A stretch of 64,000 nt of DNA from CAZMXS01 sp964570325 (GTDB lineage: Bacteria; Verrucomicrobiota; Kiritimatiellia; CAIQIC01; CAZMXS01): positions 18,529-82,528 of the forward strand of contig CAZMXS010000013.1 of NCBI GenBank assembly GCA_964570325.1, written 5' to 3'. Below the pieces are notes generated by a model that worked only from the letters and a program-made list of their open reading frames with translations, was not told the DNA's origin and did not search any database. The position numbers and the translations under genes are program-made. Position 1 is the stretch's first letter, and every line of letters starts with the position of its first letter. Positions 8,284 to 17,044 of this stretch are shown here, piece by piece.

Positions 8284-10224
8284 TTAAACCAACATTGCAT
8301 GCTTGGCGTGGCGACTCTCGCCCTCCGCCGATACCCGCACGGCTTTCAGCCCGCCCACCGGACATTCATGCTCACAAATGCCACAACCGGTGCAACGCGC
8401 CGGATCCACATACGGCCGCTGGAGCCGGATCTGGATCTCGACCTTGTCGCCGGGCGTCGGCGGCAGTTCCCAACTCTGCGCCGAATCGAGGATCAGCCGG
8501 TCCGCCGTGTTGTCTACAATCCGCCGGACCTGCCCCGCCACACCATCTCCAAACTTACATTGAAAATCGCCGCCTGTAAAACGGCCGGCCGGCCAACGCG
8601 CGCCTTCCACCTGAAGCGCATCGGCCTCGCGGCGCACCACCCGGCGGACGCCGTCGCGGATGGTCTGGGCCATTTCGCGAACATAGATCGCCTTCGGGCT
8701 GGCCGGGCAGTTCTCCTGGCAGACGATGCACGGCACATCCATCGCCCATGGCAGGCAGCGGCCCGGATCAATAAAAGCGGTGCCCATGCGCAGCGGCCCG
8801 GCGGCGGCAAACGCCCCGCGCCCGAGTTTTTCGTCCAGCGTGAACGGCCGAATCGCCGCGGTCGGGCAAAGCCGGCCGCAGGCGATGCAACCCGGCTGAC
8901 AGCCGCTGGTGCCGATGCGGAAATTAAGCACCGGAGTCCAGATCCCCTCGACGCTGGCCTCCAGGCCGGCCGGCTGGACAATGTTGGTCGGGCAAACCCG
9001 CATGCACTGTCCACACTTGATACAGCGCGCGAGGAACTCCTTCTCCGGCAGCGAACCCGGCGGGCGGATCAGCCGCGGACTCCAAGCCGTGCCCAGCCGG
9101 CCATTCAACCGAATCAGCGGGACCGCGGCCAGGCCGGACACCAGCGCCACCAGGAAACCGCGCCGGTGGACATCCGGCGCGCGCGCTTCGCCCCAGGCCG
9201 ATGGCCGGGCCCGCCAGCGCATCACGTCCTCATCGCAGGCCGTAACACAGTTCAGGCACAGCACACACTCGCCGGGCCGAATGATGCTGTTCGGCGCGCA
9301 GGCGCCCTCGCAATGCCATTCGCACCGGCCACAACGCGAACAGTCCGCATGCGTCTTGCCGATCCGGCCGAGAGCCCAACGACCCAGCACCCCCAGCAAC
9401 GCGCCCAGCGGGCAAATGAAGCGGCAGTAAAAACGCGGGATCAGCCAATTCAAGGCCAGCGCCGCCAGCAAGACCAGGCCCACCAACCCGGCGCCCAGAT
9501 AATGCCGGGGCGCTCCGCCCCATTCCGGCGCCGCTCGCTCCGCCAGCGGCAGCAGGGCCAGGTTCACCGCCCGCTGCATGAGGGGCAGCGGGTCCAACAG
9601 CCCCGTCTGCAGGGAAGCCGCCGGCAGGCCGGCGGCCGGGTCCAGCCAACCCAAGCCGACCCCCGCCACCAGCGCGATCGCCGCCAGCAGGAACGCCACG
9701 CGCCACTTCAGCGCCGCGCGCAGCACCGCCGCTACGATGAAGGCCAGCAAACAGGCGCACGCCAGCAGCAGCGGCAATCCCGGCTGGCCCGCCGCCGCCG
9801 CGATCAAACGCCGCATCATGTTACCGGCGCCCGCCGCCAACATGAAAATCAGGATATAATATTTGATGGCCTGCGCCCGCCGGTAACGATTCAGTTCCAA
9901 CCACTCATGGTGGGTTCGCCCCAGTTTGCCTAAATACCCCACCGCCTGGTGCAGACTGCCGAAAGGGCAAACCCAACCGCAAAAGAAACGACCGAAAAAT
10001 ATCGTCAACACGGTGGTGATCACGGCCAGCCACAGGCCGGCATACACCCGGCCGGTGCTCATCAGCGTGCCCAGGGCCGTTAGCGGATCGAATTGCAAAA
10101 AAACGTTGACCGGCCAGCCTCGCAATTGCCACCACTCCGTTCCCAGCGTGCTGACCGCACACAACCAAATAAAAAGCAGCAGGAAGAAAACCTGGCTGAT
10201 TCTTCTGAAAAACGTTATGCGCAT
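8284..10224 (-). CDS. membrane polyferredoxin: NapH-like domain fused to a NapG-like ferredoxin
   Basis: 646 residues; start chosen at the Met of MRITFFRR because the open frame upstream lies within the DUF362 gene and is Arg-rich. The N-terminal half is NapH/NosR-like: several helices with CGWVCP (C82, C86) and CRFICP motifs facing the membrane edge, then ferredoxin motifs (CSRCGRC, CVLCLNC). A second RR-hydrophobic segment (RRGFLVALVSGLAA) follows, then a NapG/MauM-like part with CIKCGQCMRVCP, CIACGRLCP, CIVCQENCP and CTGCGICEHECP. This is a quinol-side electron conduit in family terms. The fusion of both halves in one chain is unusual. It overlaps nothing and follows DUF362 by 7 bases. Confidence 0.85.
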   Translation of the reverse strand: MRITFFRRISQVFFLLLFIWLCAVSTLGTEWWQLRGWPVNVFLQFDPLTALGTLMSTGRVYAGLWLAVITTVLTIFFGRFFCGWVCPFGSLHQAVGYLGKLGRTHHEWLELNRYRRAQAIKYYILIFMLAAGAGNMMRRLIAAAAGQPGLPLLLACACLLAFIVAAVLRAALKWRVAFLLAAIALVAGVGLGWLDPAAGLPAASLQTGLLDPLPLMQRAVNLALLPLAERAAPEWGGAPRHYLGAGLVGLVLLAALALNWLIPRFYCRFICPLGALLGVLGRWALGRIGKTHADCSRCGRCEWHCEGACAPNSIIRPGECVLCLNCVTACDEDVMRWRARPSAWGEARAPDVHRRGFLVALVSGLAAVPLIRLNGRLGTAWSPRLIRPPGSLPEKEFLARCIKCGQCMRVCPTNIVQPAGLEASVEGIWTPVLNFRIGTSGCQPGCIACGRLCPTAAIRPFTLDEKLGRGAFAAAGPLRMGTAFIDPGRCLPWAMDVPCIVCQENCPASPKAIYVREMAQTIRDGVRRVVRREADALQVEGARWPAGRFTGGDFQCKFGDGVAGQVRRIVDNTADRLILDSAQSWELPPTPGDKVEIQIRLQRPYVDPARCTGCGICEHECPVGGLKAVRVSAEGESRHAKHAMLV

Positions 10225-10231
10225 CGCCCGG

Positions 10232-11236
10232 TCAGGCCTCCACCCGAATCGGCCGCAGCGCCTCGTAATCCGCCGTGCCCGCGCCGGCCGCGGCGGCGAG
10301 GCCGATGAACGGCAAATCGGCCGGCGTCTTCCCCAACAGCCCGGCGCCAAACGCATCCACGGCCACCGGGTCCGTGCCGACGACGAGCGTGTCCGTCGCC
10401 CGCAGATCGTCCAACGCGCCGCCGGTCGGGCCATTGGTAATCATCGTCTGCACCCCATCCAACACCACCAGCGTCGGCCGCACCAGCAGCGCCAATTCCT
10501 TGATCGTATTGTGGATGTCCTGGTGAAACACATTGCGTCGGCCGCCCAGCAGGCCGTACCAGTTCTTCATCGTCAGGCTCGCGCCACTGCGGTGGTGGTC
10601 CTTGGCCGGCGCCAGACCGATGACCTTGTTGATACCGTCGAGCGCGCCCCAAAGCACCGGCCAGTTGCGGATCAGCGCGCCGCCCGGCGCGCTGGCGGGC
10701 CGGAACAGCCGCTCCGCCGGCGCCACCAGCTCGGCCCCGGCGGCGCGCGCGGCCGGCCCGATGCCGGTCAAATCGAAACAACTGGCCGGATCGTTGATCG
10801 GGTTGTCGCCGACAACGACGCGCTCCGCGCCGGCCGCGAAACACAGCCGGATCATTTCGGCCAGCAGTTCCGGGTGCGTCGTCGCGCCGATCAGCGGCGG
10901 GGTGGCGAACGCCGCGTTGACTTTCAGCAGCACCCGATCGCCCCGATGAATGTAGACGCCCAGCCCGCCCAGCGCGGCGCATGCCGCGCGGACCAGGACA
11001 GCGCGGTTGCGCCCGCGCGCGATGCACATCCGCGGCGCCAGCTCGCGCACCGAGTAATCCGGGAGCGCCGGAGCCGGCGGCTCGAGTTCCGCGGCGGCGG
11101 GTCCATCCGGGTCATGGAAGCGCCAGCCCAGCCAGCCGGCCGCGCCGGCCGATAGACACGCCAGCCCGGCGCGCGCGAGAAACTCGCGCCGGGTGGACGG
11201 CGCGCCGGATGCTGCCTGCGGGTGCGGCGCGCTCAC
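10232..11236 (-). CDS. DUF362 domain protein with Tat-type leader
   Basis: 334 residues if it starts at the GTG at 11236, whose GTGA overlaps the stop of the upstream DUF6599 gene; the longer frame to 11326 gives an N-terminus that is only a shadow of that gene. An RR leader (STRREFLARAGLACLSAGAAG) suggests Tat export. The body matches DUF362: KVNAAFATPPLIGATTHPELLAEMI, VVGDNPINDP, HQDIHNTIKELALL and VVGTDPVAVDAFGAGLLG. DUF362 proteins often carry or serve Fe-S proteins; the biochemical activity is not settled. Operon position between DUF6599 and polyferredoxin suggests one redox unit. Confidence 0.85.
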   Translation of the reverse strand: MSAPHPQAASGAPSTRREFLARAGLACLSAGAAGWLGWRFHDPDGPAAAELEPPAPALPDYSVRELAPRMCIARGRNRAVLVRAACAALGGLGVYIHRGDRVLLKVNAAFATPPLIGATTHPELLAEMIRLCFAAGAERVVVGDNPINDPASCFDLTGIGPAARAAGAELVAPAERLFRPASAPGGALIRNWPVLWGALDGINKVIGLAPAKDHHRSGASLTMKNWYGLLGGRRNVFHQDIHNTIKELALLVRPTLVVLDGVQTMITNGPTGGALDDLRATDTLVVGTDPVAVDAFGAGLLGKTPADLPFIGLAAAAGAGTADYEALRPIRVEA

Positions 11237-12240
11237 GGCGCCCCCTCCTTCAGCTTTTCCGCCAGCGCCGCGGCCAGGCGCTCCACCATCATCCGGTCCT
11301 CCCCGGCATGCACGCCGGCCAACCATGGACCGCGGCTGAACACCAGTTCGAGACTGCCGAACAAATCGGCGAATCGCGCGCCGGCCACGTTGGTCGGCGC
11401 GGCCAGGCGCACCGCGCCGTTTTCCAGCAGATAGCGATGATAGGCTTCCGCCAATTCGGCCGCTTCAGCGGCATCCGGTCGGCGCGAAATAAAGGCGGTC
11501 GCCTCCCAACCGCCCAGTTCATAGGCGCCCATGAAGATCTGGTCGAACCGTTCATAGCCAAAGCCATCGCTGATCTGCAAAGTAACACTCTCCGCGCGCA
11601 GGCCCGCCGCTGGAAAGAGGTTCAGTTCGGCCGGCAAAGCCTCCGCGTCCGGCAGGTAGCCGCACATCGCTCGCCCGAGCGCGGCCATAGCCGCCAACAG
11701 CGCCGCGTTGGTCGAGGAACCAACCAATTCGGCATAATAAGGGCCGCGCATGAAAAACAACGCATTCCCCGCCGCATAGCCCGTCGCCGGCAATTCCAAC
11801 GGCACGGCCCCCGCGCGCCGCTGGGCGCTGTACACCGCAAAGGCGTTGCGCGGCGCGGCCATTTCATACAGATACAACTCCAGCCACTCGGCGGGATTCT
11901 GCTCCAAGGCGAAGCGGCGGCATTCCAGGCGGTCAAAGCCGGACGCGAGATACAACTCCGCCTTGCCGTCAATCTTGTCCGACAACGTGGCCGCGTCGAA
12001 CTTTTCCGCCGGGCTCATCACCACCAGACCGACCGGCGGCGCCGCCGCGAGGCGCGCCAGCGGCGATTCTTCCGCCGCAGCGGCGGAGGGCGCGGCCAGG
12101 GCGGCTACCCCGGCGCCCAGCAGCGCCGGATTGAAATTGCGCTGCATCCGATACACTTGAAATCCCAGCGCCCCCAGCAGGGCCAGCACCAGTAGTCCCA
12201 CCCCGATTTCCCCATAATGGATGCGGCGCGCTTTTTTCAT
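11233..12240 (-). CDS. DUF6599 family protein, membrane-anchored
   Basis: 335 residues with one N-terminal helix (IGVGLLVLALLGALGFQVY, residues 12-30) and an exported domain. The segment PAEKFDAATLSDKIDGKAELYLASGF near residue 78 is the recognisable core of DUF6599. First gene of the four-gene DUF6599-DUF362-polyferredoxin-AKR set; the stop overlaps the GTG of DUF362. Function unknown. A perfect TATAAT lies at 12252-12257 on this strand, but it sits so close to the ATG that it would give an almost leaderless transcript and no good -35 is seen. Confidence 0.75.
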   Translation of the reverse strand: MKKARRIHYGEIGVGLLVLALLGALGFQVYRMQRNFNPALLGAGVAALAAPSAAAAEESPLARLAAAPPVGLVVMSPAEKFDAATLSDKIDGKAELYLASGFDRLECRRFALEQNPAEWLELYLYEMAAPRNAFAVYSAQRRAGAVPLELPATGYAAGNALFFMRGPYYAELVGSSTNAALLAAMAALGRAMCGYLPDAEALPAELNLFPAAGLRAESVTLQISDGFGYERFDQIFMGAYELGGWEATAFISRRPDAAEAAELAEAYHRYLLENGAVRLAAPTNVAGARFADLFGSLELVFSRGPWLAGVHAGEDRMMVERLAAALAEKLKEGAP

Positions 12241-12364
12241 CGGTCGTTCCGATTATAGAAGATCGCGAGCGCAGTCATAAAGGATCATTTCCGGCAATTT
12301 GGCGCTTGGCATTTGACGCCGGCCGATTGATGCTAAAGTTCGTCATCTTTTAATGGAGCCGACT

Positions 12365-12799
12365 ATGACCCCTGATCTGCAATCGAGCGTGTTATGCGAC
12401 GATGTCCGCCAGGAGCGGAACGGCAAGTTTATCCTGATTGGGCTGTTTGACGCCATCGGGTCGCCGCAATTCCCCATGCGCTACCCGCGCCTGTTCATGG
12501 TCACCCGCTGGTGCAGCGGCGAAGGAGTATTCAAGCAGCGCACGCGCATTCTCAAGCCGGACCAAAACACCGTGCTGGCGGAAGGCAAGGATATTCCCGT
12601 GCATCTGCCCTCGTCGGAAGCCACCGCCACGAATGTGGAAGTGTTCATGAACCTCAACTTTGAAAAGGAAGGCGCGTACTGGATCGAAATCCTGCTGGAT
12701 GGGGATCTGAAAATTCGCTACCCGCTGCGCGTCAACCGCGTCCAGCCGCCGCCGGGCACCCCGCTGCCGGACGAACCGCCGGCGCCGGGCGAAGGGTGA
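12365..12799 (+). CDS. DUF6941-like small protein
   Basis: 144 residues. The ATG at 12365 is preferred over the one at 12353 because GGAG lies six bases upstream of it. It begins LQSSVLCDDVRQERNGKFILIGLFD, resembling the DUF6941 family, followed by an alternating beta-rich core and a Pro-rich tail (PPPGTPLPDEPPAPGEG). No signal peptide or helix, so likely cytoplasmic. Divergent from the DUF6599 operon. Function unknown; the family assignment is from memory of the N-terminal signature. Confidence 0.65.
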   Translation: MTPDLQSSVLCDDVRQERNGKFILIGLFDAIGSPQFPMRYPRLFMVTRWCSGEGVFKQRTRILKPDQNTVLAEGKDIPVHLPSSEATATNVEVFMNLNFEKEGAYWIEILLDGDLKIRYPLRVNRVQPPPGTPLPDEPPAPGEG

Positions 12800-12887
12800 G
12801 GATGGGATGGCGCAAGGCAAAGAAGAATGTGGAATGGTCAGTTGACGGCTTTGTATTTTTACGCCTTCACCCGTCCGCCTGAACCCA

Positions 12888-14198
12888 TCACCCTTCCGCG
12901 ACACCCGCTTCAGATTCGATCAAGCGAATGACGCGGGGTTTAGTGACCTCTTCGAGCAGGCGGTCGGATTTCTCAATGTGCGTGCGCAGCACGGCGAGCG
13001 TCTGCTGGAACTCGTCCGCGGTGCTCACCGACCGCAGCGAAGTTTCCACCGCCTTTTGCATGTGGAGGATCTTCTCGATGTTTTCGGACATCTGGACAAT
13101 CCGTTCCAGTTGGGCGGCAACCGCCTTGTTCGCGTCCTTGAGCGCCGTCTCGTGGTCGGCGAACAGCTTGCGCAGCGGTTCGGCCCAGTTGGTCCCCGTC
13201 AGACTGTCGCGGAAGAGCGTCCCGGCCGAACCGAACACCTGCTCCAGACCTTTGGTATGGCTGACCATCAATTGGTTTAATCTCTCGGCGTTGGTGGTCA
13301 GGCCGGCGGTGAGGTCCGTGACCACTGTGGAGAGAGCCTTCTCGACATCGCGCAGGTCCGCCGTGGTGGTCTTGGCGGCGTTGCTCCAGGTTTTCACCAG
13401 CGAGGTCTGGCTCTCGACCAGCGTCTTGTGCAATTCCTGCATTTCGCGCGCAACTTGCCGGCTGGATTCCTCAATCGCGCGCTGAATGGCCGACGCCATT
13501 CGCTCGGGTTGGGGAATATAATCCTTGAATGCGTCGCGGACCGACTGCCCAAGGATGCCGCCCAACTCGGCCGCGGTCACCGCGGTCTGCGGGATATTGC
13601 CCGGCAAGCGCGCCAGCAAGCGCCCCTCAACATAAGCATCCGCCTTCCCCTGCAGGCTCTGCCGCGCGTAGAGCGTAATGCCCAGCAGCACCACGCCGCT
13701 GATGGTCAACAGGTAATTGCCGCCCATCCCATAAGCCACCATCAGCAACAGCAGCGCGAAAAAGGTTTCCGCCATCATCGAGCTCTTGGCGCGCTCGCTC
13801 TGGAAGGCGGCCAGGTCCATCACCTGTCGCGGATCCCAGCCCGCGCACCACGCCTCCAGCAGACGCCGGACGCGCACAATGAAAAGTTGGTCGCCGTGCA
13901 ATTCCGCCCGCCGCGCCCCCACCGCTTCGCGCTCGGCCACCGCCAGCGATTCCGGGATCGGATCGGCCGTCAGCGAGTGCGCCAGTTGCGCCAGCTCCAC
14001 CCACTGCAAAAACAGATAGGCCGCTACCACACCCCATACAAACGAGATGATCAGCACGGGCACCGAGGCGAGGAAAATGTCGCCTGCAATGAGATAGCCC
14101 AACAGCGCGCCGATCGCCAGAATCGGCAACAAACCCGGACCGGGATTCGCAAGCCCACGCTTCCAATCGCCCTTGGATGTCATAGTGGTGTGTCCCAT
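12888..14198 (-). CDS. membrane protein with two helix pairs and a long coiled-coil tail
   Basis: 436 residues; an alternative start (Met 6) is at 14183. Helices lie at about residues 24-62 (two) and 143-175 (two), with an 80-residue soluble loop between them. From about 210 to 430 the chain is helical and heptad-rich (EESSRQVAREMQELHKTLVE and later repeats), predicted cytoplasmic coiled coil. The loop-plus-helix-pair layout with a long tail recalls MotA/TolQ/ExbB-type channels such as ZorA, but no MotB/ExbD/ZorB partner is adjacent and no channel motif could be confirmed. Function not recognised. A good promoter lies upstream at 14219-14248. Confidence 0.6.
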   Translation of the reverse strand: MGHTTMTSKGDWKRGLANPGPGLLPILAIGALLGYLIAGDIFLASVPVLIISFVWGVVAAYLFLQWVELAQLAHSLTADPIPESLAVAEREAVGARRAELHGDQLFIVRVRRLLEAWCAGWDPRQVMDLAAFQSERAKSSMMAETFFALLLLMVAYGMGGNYLLTISGVVLLGITLYARQSLQGKADAYVEGRLLARLPGNIPQTAVTAAELGGILGQSVRDAFKDYIPQPERMASAIQRAIEESSRQVAREMQELHKTLVESQTSLVKTWSNAAKTTTADLRDVEKALSTVVTDLTAGLTTNAERLNQLMVSHTKGLEQVFGSAGTLFRDSLTGTNWAEPLRKLFADHETALKDANKAVAAQLERIVQMSENIEKILHMQKAVETSLRSVSTADEFQQTLAVLRTHIEKSDRLLEEVTKPRVIRLIESEAGVAEG

Positions 14199-14218
14199 CC
14201 TTGAATTATTAAATGGTT

Positions 14219-14248
14219 ATCTTACGTCACCCGGGCCTTTTTTGTCAA
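14219..14248 (-). promoter_or_regulatory. sigma-70-type promoter for the coiled-coil membrane protein gene
   Basis: On the minus strand, TTGACA (14248-14243), an 18-base spacer, then TAAGAT (14224-14219). The predicted transcript would begin near 14212, a short distance before the start codon at 14198 or 14183. Confidence 0.5.
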
Positions 14249-14308
14249 AGCCGCGGCGCAAGAAAGGGCCTTTTCTTTTTTCGCGCCCTCGGCTATTAAC
14301 GCGCGGTC

Positions 14309-15073
14309 ATGCGCGGGAAAATGATCATCACGGCGGGGCTGGCGGTCGCGGCGGCGGGGCTGGCGGCGGGTTTTCCAATGATTGGAAAATCCGGGTGGCC
14401 CTTTTTCCAACCATTGGAAGAAGGGCTGGTCCGCCTGCCCGGCGGCCCGGTCCGACTGGGCAGCCCGGAAGCCGGCCCGGATAATCCGCCGCATTTTGTC
14501 ACGCTGCCCGCTTTCGCGATCGGCGCCCGCGAGGTCACCGCAGCCGAATACGCGGATTATCTCAACCGAACCGGCGCCGCCAACGCGCCGCGCGGCGCCG
14601 GGATTGTCGGCCGCCCGGGCCGCTGGCGGGCGGCCTTCGGGCGCGGCCGGCGGCCGGTGACAGGCGTCAGCCTGGCCGAAGCGGAAGCTTACTGCCGCTG
14701 GCGCGGCGCAATCTGCGGGCGGAGATTGCGCCTGCCGACCGAGGCGGAATGGGAATACGCGGCGCGGGGCGGAGTACATGGCGCGCGCTATCCGTGGGGC
14801 TGGGGCGATCCGTTCGGGCGCGCGGTCCTCGCGACGCGGGAACCGGCGCGCGCCGGTCGCTTTCCGCCGAACGGCTTTGGGCTTTACGACATGGCCGGCA
14901 ATGTGTTCGAGTGGTGCCGGCCGGCGGACGACGCCCCGCCGGACCGGGCGCCGGCGCGCGGCGGCAGTTGGGCGGAACGCGACCCGCGGCTGCTGCGGGT
15001 GTTCCACCGCGCATGGTTCCCGCGGGATTACCGGGACGCCGATGTGGGTTTTCGCATCGCAATGGATTTGTAA
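14309..15073 (+). CDS. FGE-sulfatase/SUMF1-like domain protein, probably exported
   Basis: 254 residues. After a short hydrophobic leader (MIITAGLAVAAAGLAAG) comes a peptide encoded by twin palindromes (FPMIGKSGWPFFQPLE), then a formylglycine-generating-enzyme-like fold: VRLPGGPVRLGS, FAIGAREVTAAEYADYL, RLRLPTEAEWEYAARGG, GLYDMAGNVFEWC and the C-terminal ARGGSWAERD ... GFRIAMDL. The FGE family is mostly structural or binding in bacteria, and true FGE copper-site cysteines are not evident, so enzymatic activity is doubtful. Divergent from the coiled-coil membrane protein gene. Confidence 0.75.
   Translation: MRGKMIITAGLAVAAAGLAAGFPMIGKSGWPFFQPLEEGLVRLPGGPVRLGSPEAGPDNPPHFVTLPAFAIGAREVTAAEYADYLNRTGAANAPRGAGIVGRPGRWRAAFGRGRRPVTGVSLAEAEAYCRWRGAICGRRLRLPTEAEWEYAARGGVHGARYPWGWGDPFGRAVLATREPARAGRFPPNGFGLYDMAGNVFEWCRPADDAPPDRAPARGGSWAERDPRLLRVFHRAWFPRDYRDADVGFRIAMDL
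14371..14421. repeat. twin-palindrome unit, 51 bp, copy 2 (inside a gene)
   Basis: TTTTCCAATGATTGGAAAA at 14371-14389 and TTTTCCAACCATTGGAAGA at 14403-14421 with a 13-base spacer containing CCGGGT. Same dimensions as the copy at 2860-2910, but read in a different frame by its host gene. Confidence 0.9.
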
Positions 15074-15191
15074 GATAAAATATGACGGCAAGCTCAGAGT
15101 TCAAAGCGCAAGGTTCAGGACAGATCGCGATCTTCACCTTCAACCTTCACTATTCCGTCGCTCCAGTGCCGGATTTCATCCTTCAGGTTGC

Positions 15192-16139
15192 ATGAAATAT
15201 CGTCTTTCCCATCTGTTGGAGTATGGCGCCCTGCGCGGCATCTCCGGGCTCATCGCCATCCTGCCCTACCGGGCGGCCCTGGTCCTCGGCTGGCTGATCG
15301 CCCGGCTGACCTTCCTCGCGCTGCATGTGCGCATGGACCGTTTCCGCCAACGGGTTCGCCAGGTGATGGGCGCGGCCAAAAGCGAGGCGGAGGTCCGGGC
15401 CATTCTTTGGATCGCCTGGCGGAATTTCGTCTTCAACATCGTGGAATCCATGCGCACGCCAAAAATCAACCTCCAGTGGATCAACGCGCACATTGACCAC
15501 TCCGAAGCGCGTTTGCTGATGGACGAATTGCAAGCCGGGCGCGGGGTGGTGCTGGCGGTGCCGCACATGGGAAACTGGGATCTGGCCGGCGTGGGCTGCG
15601 CGCTCCTGGGCATCCCGCTGGTCGTCATCGGCCGCCGGCAGAAGAACCCGTTGGTGGATGCGTGGCTCAACCAGATGCGCGAATACACCGGGGTGGTGGC
15701 GCTTCATAAGGAGTCAAACGCGCTGGCCGGCATCGTCCGGCGTCTGAAGCAGGGCCAGGTGCTGGCCATCCTGCCGGACGTGCGGGCGAAGACCGGCAAG
15801 ATGCAGACCCGGTTCCTTGGCGTGGACACGGAAATACCGGCCGGCATGGCGCTTTTCGCGCGCGAGGCTAATGTAATCATTCAACCGGCGGTCGTGATGC
15901 GCATCGGCTGGACGCACCACCGCTGGCACGGCTTCCCGCCGATCCACCCCAACCCCGCGCTGGACCGGGAAACTGACATGAAACGGATGACGCAGATGGT
16001 GATGGATCATTTCGGAGAAGCCATTCGCGAACACCCCGAGCAATATTTCTGGTTCAACAACCGCTGGGTGTTGAGCGAGGATCGCGCGCACACGGAAGGC
16101 CGGCGGGCCGCCGGCGAACAAACGCCGGGCGGCATGTGA
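15192..16139 (+). CDS. LpxL/HtrB-like lysophospholipid acyltransferase
   Basis: 315 residues from the ATG at 15192; an open frame further upstream belongs to the FGE-like gene region. One N-terminal hydrophobic segment (LIAILPYRAALVLGWLIARL) anchors it to the inner membrane. The acyltransferase H-x4-D motif is present as HMGNWD at about residues 125-130, followed by VVIGRRQKNPLVDAWL and ILPDVRAKTG, the usual blocks of the late acyltransferases of lipid A. It transfers an acyl chain to a lipid A precursor or a similar lipid, in line with a diderm envelope. The stop is TGA at 16137-16139, overlapping a GTG that opens the GH53 remnant. Confidence 0.85.
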   Translation: MKYRLSHLLEYGALRGISGLIAILPYRAALVLGWLIARLTFLALHVRMDRFRQRVRQVMGAAKSEAEVRAILWIAWRNFVFNIVESMRTPKINLQWINAHIDHSEARLLMDELQAGRGVVLAVPHMGNWDLAGVGCALLGIPLVVIGRRQKNPLVDAWLNQMREYTGVVALHKESNALAGIVRRLKQGQVLAILPDVRAKTGKMQTRFLGVDTEIPAGMALFAREANVIIQPAVVMRIGWTHHRWHGFPPIHPNPALDRETDMKRMTQMVMDHFGEAIREHPEQYFWFNNRWVLSEDRAHTEGRRAAGEQTPGGM

Positions 16140-17039
16140 GCGGCGCCATCCTGATCCTCGCGGCGTTATGGGCGACCGCGGCGGCCGCCTCGGAAACGCT
16201 CGGCGAGCAGCACTTCCAATCCAACACGCTGGAAGCGGCGGGCTGGCGGGTGATCGGCGGCACGAACAATGGGCTGTTCTATGATCCCGCGCCGAACCAG
16301 CGGGTTTGGGCTTGCTGCTCGATTTTCACTATTCGGATACCTGGGCGGACCCCGCGCAACAGGCCAAGCCTGCCGCCTGGCGGACCAACACCTTTGCCGA
16401 GTTGGCGAGCAACCTTTTTGACTACACGCGCGCCGTGACCACCAACCTGATCGGCGCGGACATTGCGCCGGATGCCGTGCAACTCGGCAACGAGATCACG
16501 TATGGGTTCTTGTGGAACGAGGGCCGGGTGGGCGGCGATGCCGAGACCAAATGGGGCGGGTTCTGCGCGCTGCTGCAGGCAGCGGCGGCGGGCATGCGGA
16601 CCGGGGCCGGGACAAATCCGGCGCCGCGCATCGTGATCCAAATTGACGCCGGGGCCAACAACGGCACTTGCCGCTGGTTCTTCGACAACCTGCTCTGTCG
16701 CGCCGTGCCATTCGACATCATCGGTCTTTCCTATTATCCGTGGTGGCATGGAAACCTGGCGGCGTTCGCCAGTAATATCAATGATCTCGCCGTGCGCTAC
16801 GGACGGGACATCGCCGTGGTTGAGACCGGCTATCCGTGGACACTGGATAATTACGACCCGGAGCCCAATTTTGTCTGGGAGGCCGGCCAACTGCTGCCCG
16901 GTCATCCCGCGACGGTAGATGGACAACGGCGCTTTTTGTTGCAGTTAAAGGAGCTGCAGAAAGCCGCGGCGGGCGAACCAACTGGACGGATACAGACATC
17001 GGCCGGCCGGCGGCGCTCTATCGCATCCGCGAAGAATAG
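16136..17039 (+). pseudogene. decayed GH53 endo-beta-1,4-galactanase
   Basis: Three pieces in different frames. From the GTG at 16136 a signal peptide (ILILAALWATAAAA) and about 40 further residues run to near 16300. The frame then switches, and GH53 resumes at AGLGLLLDFHYSDTWADP, a core strand that normally follows about 80-100 residues now missing. Both catalytic Glu positions persist: the acid/base in LGNEI (about 16489) and the nucleophile in VVETGYPW. Near 16980 a second frame change removes the C-terminal barrel end and joins a tail WTDTDIGRPAALYRIREE before TAG at 17037. Two independent deletions fit the data best. The intact enzyme would cut galactan side chains of pectin outside the cell. 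Confidence 0.7.
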
Positions 17040-17044
17040 CGCCG

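Noticed and set aside
8299..9933. 544-residue plus-strand frame
   Set aside because: Antisense shadow of the polyferredoxin gene, Arg/Gln-rich, typical of high-GC shadows.
12888..14198. Zorya-type defence system
   Set aside because: Topology is similar to ZorA but ZorB, ZorC/D or ZorE are absent from the neighbourhood.
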